Below are positions 25,730 to 34,015 of a stretch of DNA of 64,000 bases, one piece after another. The translations under genes and the position numbers were made by a program. Each line of letters opens with the position of its first letter. Position 1 is the stretch's first letter. The notes beneath the pieces are model-generated. The model saw only the letters and a list, made by a program, of their open reading frames with translations. It had not been told where the DNA came from and did not search any database. Source of the DNA: Desulfosarcina alkanivorans (GTDB lineage: Bacteria > Desulfobacterota > Desulfobacteria > Desulfobacterales > Desulfosarcinaceae); NCBI RefSeq assembly GCF_009688945.1, contig NZ_AP021874.1:7110001-7174000 (forward strand). Direction: 5' to 3'.

Positions 25730-26452
25730 ATGGAACCGCTGACCCGCGATCATTTTTTCAATGGCGACATTGTCCTGACCCAGCCGAAATCCGGCTACCG
25801 GTTTTCCATCGATGCGGTTATCCTTTCACATCTGGCCGATCCTCAGCCCGGTGAGACGGTGCTGGACCTGGGAGCCGGTTGCGGTGTGGTTCCCATCATG
25901 ATGGCCTATCGCCACGCGAACATCCGCCTGACGGGCGTGGAAATCCAGCAGCCGCTTTGCGATATTGCCATCCAGAATGTGGCGGCCAATCGGATGAGCC
26001 ACCGGGTCCGAATTGTTAGTAAGGATATGAGCGTGTTATCGCTTGCGGACATCGGCGGACCGGTCGATCTGGTCGTCACCAACCCACCTTATCGTAAGCG
26101 GGGCAGCGGCAGGATCAATGCCGACAGCCAGAAGGCAGTAGCCAGACATGAATTGCGCGTTGACCTGGAAACGGTGTTGCAGACCGCCCGTCGGATGCTG
26201 CGCCCGTCCGGGCGGTTTTGTATCATTTACCCGTCCGTGCGGACGGTGGATCTCGTGACCGCCATGCGCGCCGCGGGACTGGAGCCCAAAAGCCTGACGA
26301 TGATTCACTCCAAACCGGGGTCGTCGGCCTCCCTGGTCGCCATGAAGGGCCTCAAAGCAGGCCGCCCGGGAATCGAGGTGGGGCCGCCGCTTTATCTGTA
26401 CCATGAGGACGGAACCTACACCGGTGACCTCGAAGCCATGTTTTCGGGCTGA
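25730..26452 (+). CDS. TrmN6-like tRNA/N6-adenine methyltransferase
   Basis: 240 residues with the SAM motif VLDLGAGCGVVPIM near residue 44 and the amino-methylating NPPY motif at 118-121. The opening LTRDHFFNGDIVLTQPKSGYRFSIDAVIL matches the TrmN6/YfiC group, which makes N6-methyladenosine at position 37 of tRNA1-Val. Closely related enzymes methylate other RNA or protein targets, so substrate assignment is by similarity of the N-terminal segment only. It follows the dciA-like gene on the same strand and converges with the DUF1015 gene. Confidence 0.85.
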   Translation: MEPLTRDHFFNGDIVLTQPKSGYRFSIDAVILSHLADPQPGETVLDLGAGCGVVPIMMAYRHANIRLTGVEIQQPLCDIAIQNVAANRMSHRVRIVSKDMSVLSLADIGGPVDLVVTNPPYRKRGSGRINADSQKAVARHELRVDLETVLQTARRMLRPSGRFCIIYPSVRTVDLVTAMRAAGLEPKSLTMIHSKPGSSASLVAMKGLKAGRPGIEVGPPLYLYHEDGTYTGDLEAMFSG

Positions 26453-26511
26453 ATGACCACTTCATCTGAACCTCAGAAGCCGGTCGCCCAATAAGGACGC
26501 CCCCATCGAAT

Positions 26512-27840
26512 CTATTCCGCCAGCGTGTTCATTACCAGGCCCGATTTTACTTTTGGAAAAAAATAGGTGGATTTCCGGGGCATGATCAATCCTTTCCGGG
26601 CGACCTCCTGAACCTGTTCGATCCGGGTGGGATTGAGGATAAAGGCGGCGTCGTAGGCCCCGGTATCGATTGAACGAAGGGCTTCGTCTGCCGTGCTGGC
26701 GTACCCGATGAGCTGTTCGTTGTCCAGTCGTGCCTGGTCAAACCCAAGTATCTTCATGAACACCAGCCGGGTCAGTACCGTCACATCCAGGACCCGGAGA
26801 GACGCGTCCAATTCGTTTCCATACAGACGTTCCATAACGCCTTCCTTCAGATTCAGCAGGTGGAAAACCGGTGTCCCATGGACATAAATGCCGATAGACT
26901 GCCGGCTGGCACCACGGCTGAGGTCGGCCAGAAAGGTTTGTTCAACCTGTTGGCGATCATCGGGTGTATAGGGGTATTCGGCAATTTCGAAATAGGTGCG
27001 GGCCGTTTTGAGCGCCTCTTGCATGTCCGCGGCGCTGAGTGCTTTTATGAGGCGGTGGGCGGGGAGGATGACCAACCCCGGATCGCTCATGCTGCAAAGG
27101 TACATGAGGACATAGTTGGCAGGATGACGGTCGCTGAAGCCCGGATCTGTGTCCTGCAGGTATTTTTTGAAGTTCATTGCCGTTTCGTAGCGGTGGTGGC
27201 CGTCGGCGATAAACAGTCGCTTGTCTTTCATGACACCGGCGACCCGGCTGTGGATCACCGGATCGATGATGCGCCACAACTGGTGCCGGTGACCCTTTTC
27301 ATCCTTGAAGTCAACAATGGGCGCCGATTGGCCTGCGGCCTGCTCGAGCATTTTCAGGACACTGCCGTCATCCGGATACAGTGAAAAAATAGGGCAGTAG
27401 TTGCACTGGGTGGCTTTCAACAGTTCGAGCCGCTCGGATTTGACTTTTGAAAAGGTTTTTTCATGAGGAAGGATGATCCGCTTTTCAAAGGATTCGATGC
27501 CGACCCGCGCCACCAGGCCATAGCGGGTGACGGCCTTTTTTTTTGTGGGGTAGGTGATGGCTTTGAGATACAAGGCGTCCTGTTCATCCCGTTTGAGAAT
27601 GCCTTCCGAAACCCATTTCCGGTAGAAACCTGCCGATCGCGTATGGATGTTGTCCCGGGGGGTATCGGTCGCTTCGGCCCGGTTCAAGATCAGGCGGATG
27701 ACATTGTTCGGGTGTCTGTCATAATAGGCGTCCTGTTCTTCAGGTGATATCACATCATAAGGCGGGGCGGTGACGTCCGCATGGTCGCTGATTTTTTCCT
27801 GATTATAGAGAATCCCTTTCAAGGGCTTGACGGTGGCCAT
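26512..27840 (-). CDS. DUF1015 family protein
   Basis: 442 residues, the usual DUF1015 length. Landmarks include VTAPPYDVISPEEQ near residue 24, EKTFSKVKSERLELLKAT, and the signature ADGHHRYETA near residue 217. The family is widespread and has been linked by gene neighbourhood to serine/amino-acid metabolism, but its reaction is not established. It is monocistronic, facing the TrmN6-like gene. The ATG follows GAAAGGAAA. Confidence 0.92.
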   Translation of the reverse strand: MATVKPLKGILYNQEKISDHADVTAPPYDVISPEEQDAYYDRHPNNVIRLILNRAEATDTPRDNIHTRSAGFYRKWVSEGILKRDEQDALYLKAITYPTKKKAVTRYGLVARVGIESFEKRIILPHEKTFSKVKSERLELLKATQCNYCPIFSLYPDDGSVLKMLEQAAGQSAPIVDFKDEKGHRHQLWRIIDPVIHSRVAGVMKDKRLFIADGHHRYETAMNFKKYLQDTDPGFSDRHPANYVLMYLCSMSDPGLVILPAHRLIKALSAADMQEALKTARTYFEIAEYPYTPDDRQQVEQTFLADLSRGASRQSIGIYVHGTPVFHLLNLKEGVMERLYGNELDASLRVLDVTVLTRLVFMKILGFDQARLDNEQLIGYASTADEALRSIDTGAYDAAFILNPTRIEQVQEVARKGLIMPRKSTYFFPKVKSGLVMNTLAE

Positions 27841-27959
27841 GGCGTATGATTTCCTTTCTTTTTTATTTCCGGTGCCAAGCGGACACTGATACTATAGGTC
27901 GCCTCGCAAGTTCAAGAGGAATCCGGTTCATGACGCCTTCCGAAAGTCCAACTTGAGGG

Positions 27960-27988
27960 TTGACAAACCACCTGACAAAGGATATCGA
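27960..27988 (+). promoter_or_regulatory. sigma-70-type promoter for the tRNA-Ser genes
   Basis: TTGACA at 27960-27965 and TATCGA at 27983-27988 are separated by the ideal 17 bases. It lies 33 bp before the first tRNA, as expected for a stable-RNA promoter. The GC content between the -10 and the tRNA is moderate. Confidence 0.6.
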
Positions 27989-28021
27989 AGGCTTCTTTAA
28001 GCTGGTGCCTGTGAGGGTTAC

Positions 28022-28114
28022 GGAGAGGTGGCCGAGCGGCTGAAGGCCCCGCTCTCGAAAAGCGGTATCCTGCCAAAAGCGGGATCGTGGGTTCGAATCC
28101 CACCCTCTCCGCCA
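28022..28114 (+). tRNA. tRNA-Ser (CGA)
   Basis: The acceptor arms GGAGAGG and CCTCTCC pair, with discriminator G and encoded CCA. The anticodon stem CCGCT/AGCGG holds the loop CTCGAAA, giving anticodon CGA. A long variable arm (as in class II tRNAs) and the GGTTCGAATCC T-arm confirm a serine tRNA. Confidence 0.95.
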
Positions 28115-28182
28115 CTTCCGGTATTGTTTTCCATCCGCGAAGGGCCTGCGCCGGTACAATTTGCTTTTTGTCTGCCTTATGC

Positions 28183-28276
28183 GGAGAGATGTCCGAGTTG
28201 GCTGAAGGAGCACGACTGGAAATCGTGTGTGTCGTTTATAGCGGCACCGAGGGTTCGAATCCCTCTCTCTCCGCCA
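28183..28276 (+). tRNA. tRNA-Ser (GGA)
   Basis: Acceptor arms GGAGAGA and TCTCTCC, discriminator G and encoded CCA. The anticodon loop CTGGAAA within CACGA/TCGTG gives anticodon GGA. A long variable arm and a GGTTCGAATCC T-arm mark it as a class II serine tRNA. It is 68 bp after the first tRNA-Ser and likely shares its transcript. Confidence 0.95.
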
Positions 28277-28435
28277 CCATCTATTTTACCCGACCCGCTT
28301 TATTTTCCCTCGCATCCGTTTTTTCAGACCGCATTCCCTGCCCCTGATGGACGGAATACGGGAGACGATGGGTTGCCTCCCATCGGCGCATGGGGTACAC
28401 TGGGGCGGCAAATCGGCCTTCGAGGACCTGAGAAA

Positions 28436-30130
28436 ATGGCATATCTGGTTTTAGCACGCAAATACCGGCCCCAGACATTTGCGGACGTGGTCGGACAGGA
28501 GCACGTGACCCGGACCCTTGAAAATGCAATCCGGGGAGACCGGATGGCGCATGCCATCCTGTTTTCCGGACCGCGGGGAACCGGTAAAACCACGATTGCC
28601 CGTATTCTGGCAAAGGCCATGAATTGCGAGTCCGGGCCAACGCCGACCCCGTGCAACACCTGTCGCTCCTGTCTGGACATCACGGCCGGACGCGGTGTGG
28701 ATGTGTTCGAGATAGACGGCGCCTCTAATAACAGTGTCGACCAGGTCAGAGAACTCCGGGACAACATTCGATACATGCCGGCCCACAGCCGCTTCAAGAT
28801 CTATATCATCGATGAAGTCCACATGTTGAGCATTGCCGCCTTCAACGCCCTGCTCAAAACCCTGGAGGAGCCGCCGGCGCATGTCATGTTTTTTTTCGCC
28901 ACCACCGAATCCCACAAAATACCCATTACGATTCTTTCCCGCTGCCAGCGTCATGACCTGAAGCGGATCGACCCTGCGGCCATTTCCCGGCACATGGAAA
29001 CCCTTTGCCGGAAGGAAGCCGTCTCCATTGGTGCAGACAACCTGTGGACCATCGCCCGTGAATCCGGCGGCAGTATGCGCGATGCCCTTAGCCTGTTGGA
29101 TCAGATCCTGGCGTGCAGCGGCGGGCAGGTGGACGATGAATATGTAATGAGCCTTTTGGGGGCGATGGACCGACAGGTGCTTTTTGAGCTTTCCGAGGCG
29201 GCCTTTGCCAAAGATATCTCCCGAGTCCTGGCCGCCATCGATACCGTTTACAAGAACGGGCAGGATTTAAAACGTTTTTATGCAGACCTGCTGGTGCATT
29301 TTCGTCACCTGATGCTGATCAAGATGGGTGCCCGTCCCGATTTGCTGGCAGACCTTTCCGCCAACGAAATTGAGATCCTGAACCGTCAGGTGGCAGGGGT
29401 CTCCACCGCTTTTATCGATCAGCTCTTTAGCCTTTTGTTCAACGCGGAATCCACCGTTCGGCATGCCTCCCAACCCCGGCTGGCCATTGAGATGGTTTTT
29501 TTCAAGATTCACCAGGTCACCCCGGCGTTGCCCATCGATCTGCTGATCGAGCGACTGGACAGCCTTTTGAAGGATCCGGGACTGCAGGCGGTACCGGGCA
29601 TCGTCGAGACCCAGTCCACCTACGGAAGCGTCGCGACGCAACCCTTGCCCGATTCTCCGGGCCAGCCCCATGCGCCCCATGGCAGTCGTCAGGGCGCCGT
29701 CACGGAACCTGCAGCCAACGCTCCGCAGGGGGATTCCCCATCAGCCCGGTCGGGCGACCCGGGTTCCGGTGATGCGGCCTGGAATCAGGTGGTCGACATC
29801 ATTGCAAAAACCAAACCCTCCGTTGCTGCGGCCCTTTGCCGTGCGCAATTGAAGTCCGTCTCACAAGAAACATTCTCATTGGCGGTGCGTGACAACGACT
29901 ATACGATGAAAATGGTCAAAAAGAATATGGCCATGATCGAGACCGTCTGCCGAGAGCACGCCGGCCGGGGGGTCGAGGTCGACTTTTCCAATGGCGATGC
30001 CGAAGGAAAAGATGCGGTAACGGTGAAACAGAAGGCGGACACCATCAGACAGCAACTGCTCAATCACCCCCTGGTGGCCGATGCAGTGGATATTTTCAGT
30101 GGAAAAATAGAAGAGATTAAAATCAGATAG
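28436..30130 (+). CDS. dnaX: DNA polymerase III subunit gamma/tau
   Basis: The correct start is ATG 28436 (MAYLVLARKYRPQTF); the frame is open much further upstream through both tRNA genes, which is an artefact. The 564 residues hold Walker A GPRGTGKTT at 45-53, a four-cysteine zinc module (CESG...CNTCRSC), Walker B IIDEVHML and an arginine finger region SRCQRHDL. The C-terminal 170 residues are the tau-like part. No programmed frameshift site was noticed. It loads the beta clamp at the fork. It starts a dnaX-ybaB-recR run, a classic arrangement. Confidence 0.95.
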   Translation: MAYLVLARKYRPQTFADVVGQEHVTRTLENAIRGDRMAHAILFSGPRGTGKTTIARILAKAMNCESGPTPTPCNTCRSCLDITAGRGVDVFEIDGASNNSVDQVRELRDNIRYMPAHSRFKIYIIDEVHMLSIAAFNALLKTLEEPPAHVMFFFATTESHKIPITILSRCQRHDLKRIDPAAISRHMETLCRKEAVSIGADNLWTIARESGGSMRDALSLLDQILACSGGQVDDEYVMSLLGAMDRQVLFELSEAAFAKDISRVLAAIDTVYKNGQDLKRFYADLLVHFRHLMLIKMGARPDLLADLSANEIEILNRQVAGVSTAFIDQLFSLLFNAESTVRHASQPRLAIEMVFFKIHQVTPALPIDLLIERLDSLLKDPGLQAVPGIVETQSTYGSVATQPLPDSPGQPHAPHGSRQGAVTEPAANAPQGDSPSARSGDPGSGDAAWNQVVDIIAKTKPSVAAALCRAQLKSVSQETFSLAVRDNDYTMKMVKKNMAMIETVCREHAGRGVEVDFSNGDAEGKDAVTVKQKADTIRQQLLNHPLVADAVDIFSGKIEEIKIR

Positions 30131-30142
30131 GAGGAAACGCCG

Positions 30143-30454
30143 ATGAAAGGCATGGGAAACATGATGAAGCAGGCCCAGAAGCTTCAGTCCAAAATGATGC
30201 GGATGCAGGAGGAACTGGCCGGTCGGACGGTTGAGACCACCGCCGGAGGAGGCATGATCACCGTGGTGGCCAACGGGGCCCAGCAAATTGTCTCCATCAA
30301 GATAGAAAAGGAAGTGGTGGACCCGGATGATGTCGAGATGCTCCAGGACCTGGTTCTTGCCGCGGTCAACGACGCGTTGACCAAATCCCAGGAGATGGTT
30401 TCCGGAGAGATGGGAAAAATTACCGGCGGCATGAAAATTCCAGGGCTGATGTGA
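30143..30454 (+). CDS. YbaB/EbfC nucleoid-associated protein
   Basis: 103 residues with the family pattern GMGNMMKQAQKLQSKMMRMQEEL, then VETTAGGGMITVVANGAQ, and the I-x-I-x-x-E-V-V-D-P-D-D segment. It binds DNA as a dimer and is a nucleoid organiser. It lies 12 bp after dnaX with GGAGG as ribosome site, and precedes recR, the common dnaX-ybaB-recR order. Confidence 0.95.
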   Translation: MKGMGNMMKQAQKLQSKMMRMQEELAGRTVETTAGGGMITVVANGAQQIVSIKIEKEVVDPDDVEMLQDLVLAAVNDALTKSQEMVSGEMGKITGGMKIPGLM

Positions 30455-30597
30455 TGGCATCCTGGTACCGGCGGGGCCGACGCCTGTTTCTGTGGGCTTC
30501 GTGAATGACCGCCTGAGATGGATTAAACTGACCTGATACACGTCACGCTGCCGGCTGTCATTGTCGATGGCCGTTTCAGCGCGGACTCGCGGTGCAT

Positions 30598-31200
30598 ATG
30601 GACCACTACCCCGGATCAATAAAAACCCTGATTAACAGCCTGGCCCGACTGCCGGGCATCGGCCGGAAGACCGCCGAACGGCTGGCCATGCATATTCTCC
30701 AGCAGCCGGACGAGGATGCCCAACTGCTGGCGCGGAGTATCGTGGACCTGAAAAGGAAATTACGGCTGTGTTCGCGCTGTTTTGCGCTCAGCGACGATGC
30801 CCTGTGCCGGATTTGCAATGACCCTTCCCGCGACAATGGCCTCGTTTGTGTGGTGGAACAGCCGGCCGACATGGCATCAATCGAAAAGTCCGGTGCCTTC
30901 AAAGGGCGTTACCACATCCTGGGGGGCGTTCTTTCACCCATGGATGGTATCGGTCCCGATGATATCAAGATCAAGGAACTGGTGGCTCGGGTGAGAAAAG
31001 AAGGGGTCCGTGAAATCATTCTGGCCACAGGCACCAATGTGGAAGGGGAGTCCACGGCAGCGTACATCGCCGAAATTCTTGCCCCCCTGCCGGTGACGGT
31101 CACCCGTATTGCCTCAGGGGTGCCCATGGGCGGAGACTTGAAGTATGTGGATCAGGTTACCCTGAAACGTGCGATGGAGAGTCGACATGGGCTGCAATGA
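30598..31200 (+). CDS. recR: recombination protein RecR
   Basis: About 200 residues. The HhH motif LINSLARLPGIGRKTAERLA lies at about 10-30, then the zinc finger CSRCFALSDDALCRIC at about 58-73, and the Toprim domain with VVEQPADMASIEKSG and ATGTNVEGESTAAYI. RecR acts with RecO and RecF to load RecA at gaps. A GTG at 30592 two codons upstream is an alternative start. The following YkgJ-type gene overlaps its end by 14 bases. Confidence 0.95.
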   Translation: MDHYPGSIKTLINSLARLPGIGRKTAERLAMHILQQPDEDAQLLARSIVDLKRKLRLCSRCFALSDDALCRICNDPSRDNGLVCVVEQPADMASIEKSGAFKGRYHILGGVLSPMDGIGPDDIKIKELVARVRKEGVREIILATGTNVEGESTAAYIAEILAPLPVTVTRIASGVPMGGDLKYVDQVTLKRAMESRHGLQ

Positions 31201-31591
31201 CCCGACGTCACCCTGTGAGGGCCTGTTTGCCTGCACTCTTTGCGGCGAATGCTGCAAGGGATATGGCGGTACCTATCTGTCCTCGGCGGACATCCTTGCC
31301 ATTTCCCGCTATATCGGGGTCTCCAAGGATCGGCTGGTTGCTTCCTACACCCGCAAATCCGGAGATAAGCTTCTGATCTCCCAGGCAGATACCGGTTATT
31401 GTATTTTCTGGGACAAGGTCTGCACCATCCATCCGGTTAAGCCGAAAATGTGCCGGCAATGGCCCTTCATCCCCGCCATTCTGGCGGATGTGGGCAACTG
31501 GCGGGCCATGGCGGGATCCTGTCCTGGAATGGATGCCGGCGCACCTGACCAGAAAATCATCGACTGCGTAAAAAAGGCCTTGAAAGCCTGA
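31187..31591 (+). CDS. YkgJ-family cysteine-cluster protein
   Basis: 134 residues from ATG 31187 (an upstream start at 31169 is possible). The cluster C-x2-C-G-E-C-C (CTLCGECC near residue 16) and later CIFWDKVC and PKMCRQWPF give the CxxxCxxCC pattern that binds zinc or an iron-sulfur cluster in the YkgJ family. Function is unknown; a metal-binding role is inferred. It overlaps recR and is probably co-transcribed. Confidence 0.88.
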   Translation: MGCNDPTSPCEGLFACTLCGECCKGYGGTYLSSADILAISRYIGVSKDRLVASYTRKSGDKLLISQADTGYCIFWDKVCTIHPVKPKMCRQWPFIPAILADVGNWRAMAGSCPGMDAGAPDQKIIDCVKKALKA

Positions 31592-31618
31592 TCCCGGTCG
31601 TTAAAATGCGACCGGGAT
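31591..31618. terminator. perfect 10-bp hairpin between convergent genes
   Basis: ATCCCGGTCG (31591-31600) pairs exactly with CGACCGGGAT (31609-31618). There is no T run after it, so it is a weak intrinsic terminator at best, but its position between converging genes fits that role. Confidence 0.45.
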
Positions 31619-31652
31619 GACGGCCTCAATGACCACCGTTACAGGTCGATGG

Positions 31653-31928
31653 TCAGGCCCATTTCTTTTCATCGGCAATCTGGTATACCGGCTCACCTCC
31701 GGCGGCCGCTTCCTGCCGGCATAAGATGTTTTTCTGTTCCAGCAGCTGCAGCTCGTGTTCCAGGCTGCTCCGGCTGCCGTTCCATTTGTCCTCAAGTGCC
31801 GTCCCCGTGATCGCTGCACCCGTGTCGGCCACTGCACAGCACAGCAGGTAGAGAGACACGGTCTCAACGCCAAGGTTCATGGAAAATATTTTCTGGCTCA
31901 TGGCCGGTCCCGCCGAATTCGGATTCAT
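31653..31928 (-). CDS. hypothetical protein, possible winged-helix fold
   Basis: The start at 31928 (MNPNSAGPAMSQKIF) is chosen after a GGAGAC-like site; a longer frame opens at 31985. The 91-residue product has a helix VETVSLYLLCCAVAD with two adjacent cysteines, then ITGTALEDKWNGSRSSLEHELQLLEQKNIL, and a strand-turn-strand end (PVYQIADEKKW). That order resembles a small winged HTH. I believe similar proteins occur in sulfate reducers, but I cannot name a family. Confidence 0.6.
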   Translation of the reverse strand: MNPNSAGPAMSQKIFSMNLGVETVSLYLLCCAVADTGAAITGTALEDKWNGSRSSLEHELQLLEQKNILCRQEAAAGGEPVYQIADEKKWA

Positions 31929-32132
31929 GGTTGTCTCCCGCTTGGTCTCGCATGTCGTCGGCAATGTTTCTGATAAATGGAGCACACTCGGTGAGGATAT
32001 GCAAGCTGTTTTGGTTGTGTTTCAACACCGTCTTGACACTTTGGTAGAATTATGCAACAAAGTGCAAATTGCCCCTGATAGTTCTTTTTTTCCAGCAAAA
32101 CAAACAGTTGTAAAAACGACGGAGGCTCTGTG

Positions 32133-32936
32133 ATGGAAAAGAATGCGATGTTGAGAATTCTACTCTCCCTGTTGATTCTGCTCACCTTTTCCGGTTGTAT
32201 GGAGAGCATGGTCAAACCCGAGGCGAAAACGGATACGGGTGCGGAAATGAATCTTCCCCCTTACAGTGGACCCCGTGCCCGGGCGGCGGTGGCGGATTTC
32301 GAGTGGAAGGTCGATGAGAGCAGCCGCACCACCAAGATCGGTTTTGGCGGCCAGACCATGACCATTTCCTCCTCGGAAAGCTCCGGCTATACCACCGGCC
32401 TTCGGGATATGCTCACCACAGCCATGGTTCAGACCAAACGCTTCCGTGTACTCGAACGGCAGAACCTTGATTCCCTGAAAAGCGAGATGGCGCTGACCGG
32501 ATCGGGATATACCGATAAAACCGGTGTTACCAAAGGTGCGGTCAAAGGTGCGGATTTGTTGGTGATGGGGGCCATCACCGGCTGGGAGCCGGGGACGTCG
32601 GGAGGGGGCGGCGGTCTTGGCGGTGGCGGTCTGCTGGGCCAGGCGTCTGCGCTGTTTGGCGCGGTCAAAGGGGCCTATAGCAAATCCTCGATGGCCATGG
32701 ATATTCGAATTGTGGACACCCACACCTCCGAGGTGCTGGCAGCCACCCGCGTGGAGGGCGTTGCCAAAGACGTGAACCTCGGCGCCGCACTGGCCGGTTT
32801 TGGCGGCAGCGGCGGCATGGGGGGAGGCCTGGGGGGGTATGCAAAAACGCCCATGGAAAAAGCCATCCGGACCTGCCTGTACAACGCGACCAAATTTGTC
32901 GCCGAGAACACCCCGCAGGAATACATGAAATATTAA
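32133..32936 (+). CDS. CsgG/HfaB-family outer-membrane lipoprotein
   Basis: ATG 32133 with GGAGG upstream gives 267 residues. The lipobox TFSGC (Cys22) marks a lipoprotein. The CsgG-like core includes RAAVADFEWK near residue 49, LRDMLTTAMVQTKRFRVLERQNLDSL near 90 and ADLLVMGAITGWEP. A glycine-rich stretch (near 155-170 and again near 230) is inserted around the pore-forming part. CsgG forms a secretion channel for curli; HfaB relatives anchor holdfast. No curli subunit genes are nearby, so its cargo is unknown. A strong terminator follows at 33055. Confidence 0.88.
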   Translation: MEKNAMLRILLSLLILLTFSGCMESMVKPEAKTDTGAEMNLPPYSGPRARAAVADFEWKVDESSRTTKIGFGGQTMTISSSESSGYTTGLRDMLTTAMVQTKRFRVLERQNLDSLKSEMALTGSGYTDKTGVTKGAVKGADLLVMGAITGWEPGTSGGGGGLGGGGLLGQASALFGAVKGAYSKSSMAMDIRIVDTHTSEVLAATRVEGVAKDVNLGAALAGFGGSGGMGGGLGGYAKTPMEKAIRTCLYNATKFVAENTPQEYMKY

Positions 32937-33054
32937 TGGACGACGCGACGATGGTTCCGTATCGTTTCGGGCGAGATAACTTCCTCCTGCTGACGGAAGG
33001 GGAACCCATCGCTTTACTGCATCCCACAAGGCGTGTATCCCGCGTGAACGTTTA

Positions 33055-33096
33055 AAAAAACCCCGCCGGGGCCGATGTCGGCCCGGCGGGGTTTTT
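33055..33096. terminator. strong bidirectional Rho-independent terminator
   Basis: ACCCCGCCGGGGCC and GGCCCGGCGGGGT form a long GC stem with A and T runs on both sides (33055-33096). It closes the CsgG-like gene and the convergent stress/ion cluster. Confidence 0.92.
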
Positions 33097-33128
33097 ATAT
33101 CGGGTGCGCTCACCAGAAGGGCCGGCTG

Positions 33129-33956
33129 TCAGCCGGCCACCGTATACTTCGGGCCGGCGATGAGCAGGTTGTTGGAGATGGTGGATTGGATTTTTTCCAT
33201 CATGCTGCCGAACATGATGTCCCTGATAATGCCATGGCCGTAGGCGCCCAGAACGACAAGGGCGTCGTGGGGAACCTCGTAAAGGTTGTCTTCGAAGCGG
33301 CCTTTGTCGAAAAAGACCCATTCGCGGAGCACCTTTTCCAGTTGTTTTTCCATGCCCTCGTCCCGGACAATCGCCCTGTATTCAGAGGCCTTGGTTTTAC
33401 CGGCCTGGGTGAAAATGTCCAGGGGCATCCCGGTTCTCTTTGCGGTCCTGATTCCCAGCCGAAGCGCGTTGACGGCGTTGGCCGAGCCGCCGAAAAAGAC
33501 GGCCACGCGATTCCAGGGCTTGTATACCGGACTGGTAATGAGTACCGGGAACCGGGCCGCCTGGATGATGCGGCGGACCCGCGGGCCGATGTACCCCAGG
33601 CCGATTTTTGACGAGAGGTCGCTGATGCTTCGCGGACAACACATGAATTCAAAATTGGTGGGAATGTCGGGAAGGGTGGAGGCGGTGTAGTTTTTAGGAG
33701 AAAACCGTTCCGGCTTGATCTTTGCCGCATTCAGCAGTTGCTCTGCGTGCGCCACAGCCGTTTCCGGATCGTTGAGGTAGGAGGGGTCCAGATCCACCTG
33801 GACCACGTCGTTTTCGAAGTACATGAGAAATTTGGTGGATTCGGGGATGTATACGGTCGGCAGGACGCCCATTTGCTTGCAGAAAAAGATGGACTGCAGC
33901 AGGGTTTCCCTGCCCAACGGCGTATTCCTGAAGATGTGCAACAGTTTTTGTGCCAT
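33129..33956 (-). CDS. universal stress protein (UspA) family
   Basis: 275 residues. The UspA fold is seen in RVAVFFGGSANAVNALRLGIRTAKRTG near residue 148 and VVLGAYGHGIIRDIMFGSMMEKI near 240, where G-x2-G-x9-G(S/T) forms the ATP site. The N-terminal half is an unusual second alpha/beta part with two adjacent cysteines (FMCCPRS). It may work as a single-chain dimer. It is the last gene of a minus-strand cluster with ClC, an HTH-EIIA fusion and MscS; only 59 bp separates it from ClC, so co-transcription is likely. Confidence 0.85.
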   Translation of the reverse strand: MAQKLLHIFRNTPLGRETLLQSIFFCKQMGVLPTVYIPESTKFLMYFENDVVQVDLDPSYLNDPETAVAHAEQLLNAAKIKPERFSPKNYTASTLPDIPTNFEFMCCPRSISDLSSKIGLGYIGPRVRRIIQAARFPVLITSPVYKPWNRVAVFFGGSANAVNALRLGIRTAKRTGMPLDIFTQAGKTKASEYRAIVRDEGMEKQLEKVLREWVFFDKGRFEDNLYEVPHDALVVLGAYGHGIIRDIMFGSMMEKIQSTISNNLLIAGPKYTVAG

Positions 33957-34015
33957 TCTCGCTTCTCCTGTTTCCGTTCATTTTTCCGGGTCGGTAGCGG
34001 TCTTTGTCTCTGCAT

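Noticed and set aside
28028..28435. 5' extension of the dnaX frame
   Set aside because: This part covers both tRNA-Ser genes; the real protein starts at 28436 with the conserved MAYLVLARKYRP.
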